A DNA stretch of 64,000 bases from Saccharomycopsis fibuligera x Saccharomycopsis cf. fibuligera (Eukaryota; Ascomycota; Saccharomycetes; Ascoideales; Saccharomycopsidaceae), in NCBI GenBank assembly GCA_001936135.1, contig CP012812.1, positions 2,418,001 through 2,482,000 of the forward strand. Direction: 5' to 3'. The notes beneath the pieces were generated by a model, which was given only the letters and a program-made list of their open reading frames with translations, was not told where the DNA came from and ran no database searches. Position numbers and translations under genes: made by a program. Shown in pieces: positions 63,102 through 64,000 of this stretch (positions are counted from its first letter, which is position 1; the number at the start of each line of letters is the position of its first letter).

Positions 63102-63561
63102 TCAGCTGCTAACTCCCTTATGAGTTGGTGTTCTTCTCAAAGACACTGGAACAACAGAGTTGTCAATGCTTGTTAAAGTATCATCCAAAAGAACATCAAC
63201 GGACTTGATAGCATTAACAACAGCGTCTGGGAATAATGATTTGACGTATAAGACACTTGGAGCCAAAAGGTCACCGGTAGGTTCAACAATAGCACCCAAA
63301 CCCTGATAGGTTTCTAAATGGTTAATGAATTTAGAGTGAACCTTATGAGTTTCTTGACTAGTCACTTCGCCGCCGGCAGCACCGGTAGCATTGCTTTCTT
63401 CTTCCACAACTGGGGCATCCTCATGGACAGCTGAGGCAGTAGTGGCGTCTGGAACACCTGCTTCGGTGACGGTGGCAGATCTGAAAAATGTTAGATATAA
63501 ACTATTTCAATTATGCTGAAAAATGTAAAACATACTGTCCGAGAATTCTTCTGATTGGCAT
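63102..63561 (-). CDS. Spliced small acidic protein, function unknown
   Basis: Exon 1 is 63536-63561 (26 nt) and exon 2 is 63102-63480, separated by a 55-nt intron (63481-63535) with donor GTATGT, branch ATCTAAC and acceptor TTTCAG. Splicing gives 134 residues: MPIRRILGQ joined to SATVTEAGVPDATTASAVHE. The frame of exon 2 has no ATG of its own, which supports the splice. The N-terminal half is acidic and Ala/Thr/Val/Glu-rich; the C-terminal half (about 60-134: FINHLETYQGLGAIVEPTGD, VLYVKSLFPDAVVNAIKSVD) looks amphipathic and folded, ending in RRTPTHKGVSS. I do not recognise the family. It might associate with membranes or lipid surfaces, but that is only a guess. Confidence 0.75.
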
Positions 63562-64000
63562 TATGGCAGATTATTTGTTTGTGGGAAAATTGTGAGATAA
63601 GCTGAAGAGAGCCTTATTTTTTAAGCTTTGATAACAAAGTGATTTAGAGAAAATAGAACAAGAGTGTTTTTGGCAGTCCACTGAAACAGGGAAGTGTTAT
63701 TTTATAATTTCAACAACAGTGTTGCAGTGAATGTTTTTTTTGTGAGTTAGGTATGAGTTGACGGGCTAGAAATATTTGAAAATAAAACAGTTTAGATATT
63801 ATTCATCGAGGCCTGAAATATATAGCTGGACTTTAAGCTTGTGATTTTGGCTTTGTACCATATTGTCATGCGGAAACGCAGAAAGAGGAGTTTTTGTGTA
63901 TGAAACTGCATCTCAAGTACGCAAGAAAAATTTTTTTTTTTAAATTCTGGCAAGCAGCTATAACATTTTTAAAAGCTCTCTTTTAGGCTAGTTTTGTTGC
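63562..64000 (-). promoter_or_regulatory. Promoter region of the spliced orphan gene
   Basis: 439 nt to the right edge, AT-rich, with a T run near 63931-63940. No gene is seen. Confidence 0.45.

Overview
The window is nuclear chromosomal DNA of a budding yeast of the CUG-Ser clade (Candida/Lodderomyces group). Support comes from orthologues of that group's housekeeping genes, short yeast introns with GTATGT-type donors and TACTAAC-type branch points, and Tbf1/Cbf1-like sites at ribosomal protein genes. CTG codons are scarce, and several that I found lie in Ser-rich or polar stretches. The long poly-Q, poly-N, poly-S and poly-A tracts and the abundance of microsatellites make Lodderomyces elongisporus or a close relative my best guess; this is an inference. 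I see no prophage, CRISPR array, insertion sequence, retroelement, rRNA or convincing tRNA.

Layout. 1-6847 has no gene I can support. 6848-19033 holds a carnitine acyltransferase-like gene (-), RPS5 (+), IBA57 (-), HDA3 (+), a spliced CYSTM gene with a 9-nt first exon (-) and HAT1 (-). 19740-31287 holds a leucine-rich-repeat protein, two orphan reading frames in tandem, a DHA1 drug:proton antiporter and a penta-EF-hand protein, all on +. 31563-45139 holds spliced RPS11 (-), a CPYS glutaredoxin (-), a YML079W-like cupin (+), a zinc-finger protein (+), spliced 5-oxoprolinase (+), an Hsp20 with a strong heat shock element array (+) and the monoglyceride lipase Yju3 (-). A 4.7-kb gene-free stretch then leads to a 951-residue C2H2 transcription factor of Rgm1/Usv1 type (+). 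The right part has an unrecognised coiled-coil protein (-), DCP1 (-), a GH17 cell-wall glucanase-like protein (-), a small GPI-type wall protein (-) and a spliced orphan (-).

The genes are a normal eukaryotic mixture and do not form one pathway. Loose themes are chromatin (HDA3, HAT1), translation and mRNA turnover (RPS5, RPS11, DCP1), redox and glutathione metabolism (glutaredoxin, 5-oxoprolinase), and the cell surface (CYSTM, GH17, GPI protein). I did not find a clearly new multi-gene system. The best leads are a carnitine acyltransferase family member lacking the catalytic histidine, the long gene-free blocks, the tandem orphan frames, the micro-exon CYSTM gene, the heat shock element array and a perfect 16-bp hairpin in a 3' flank.
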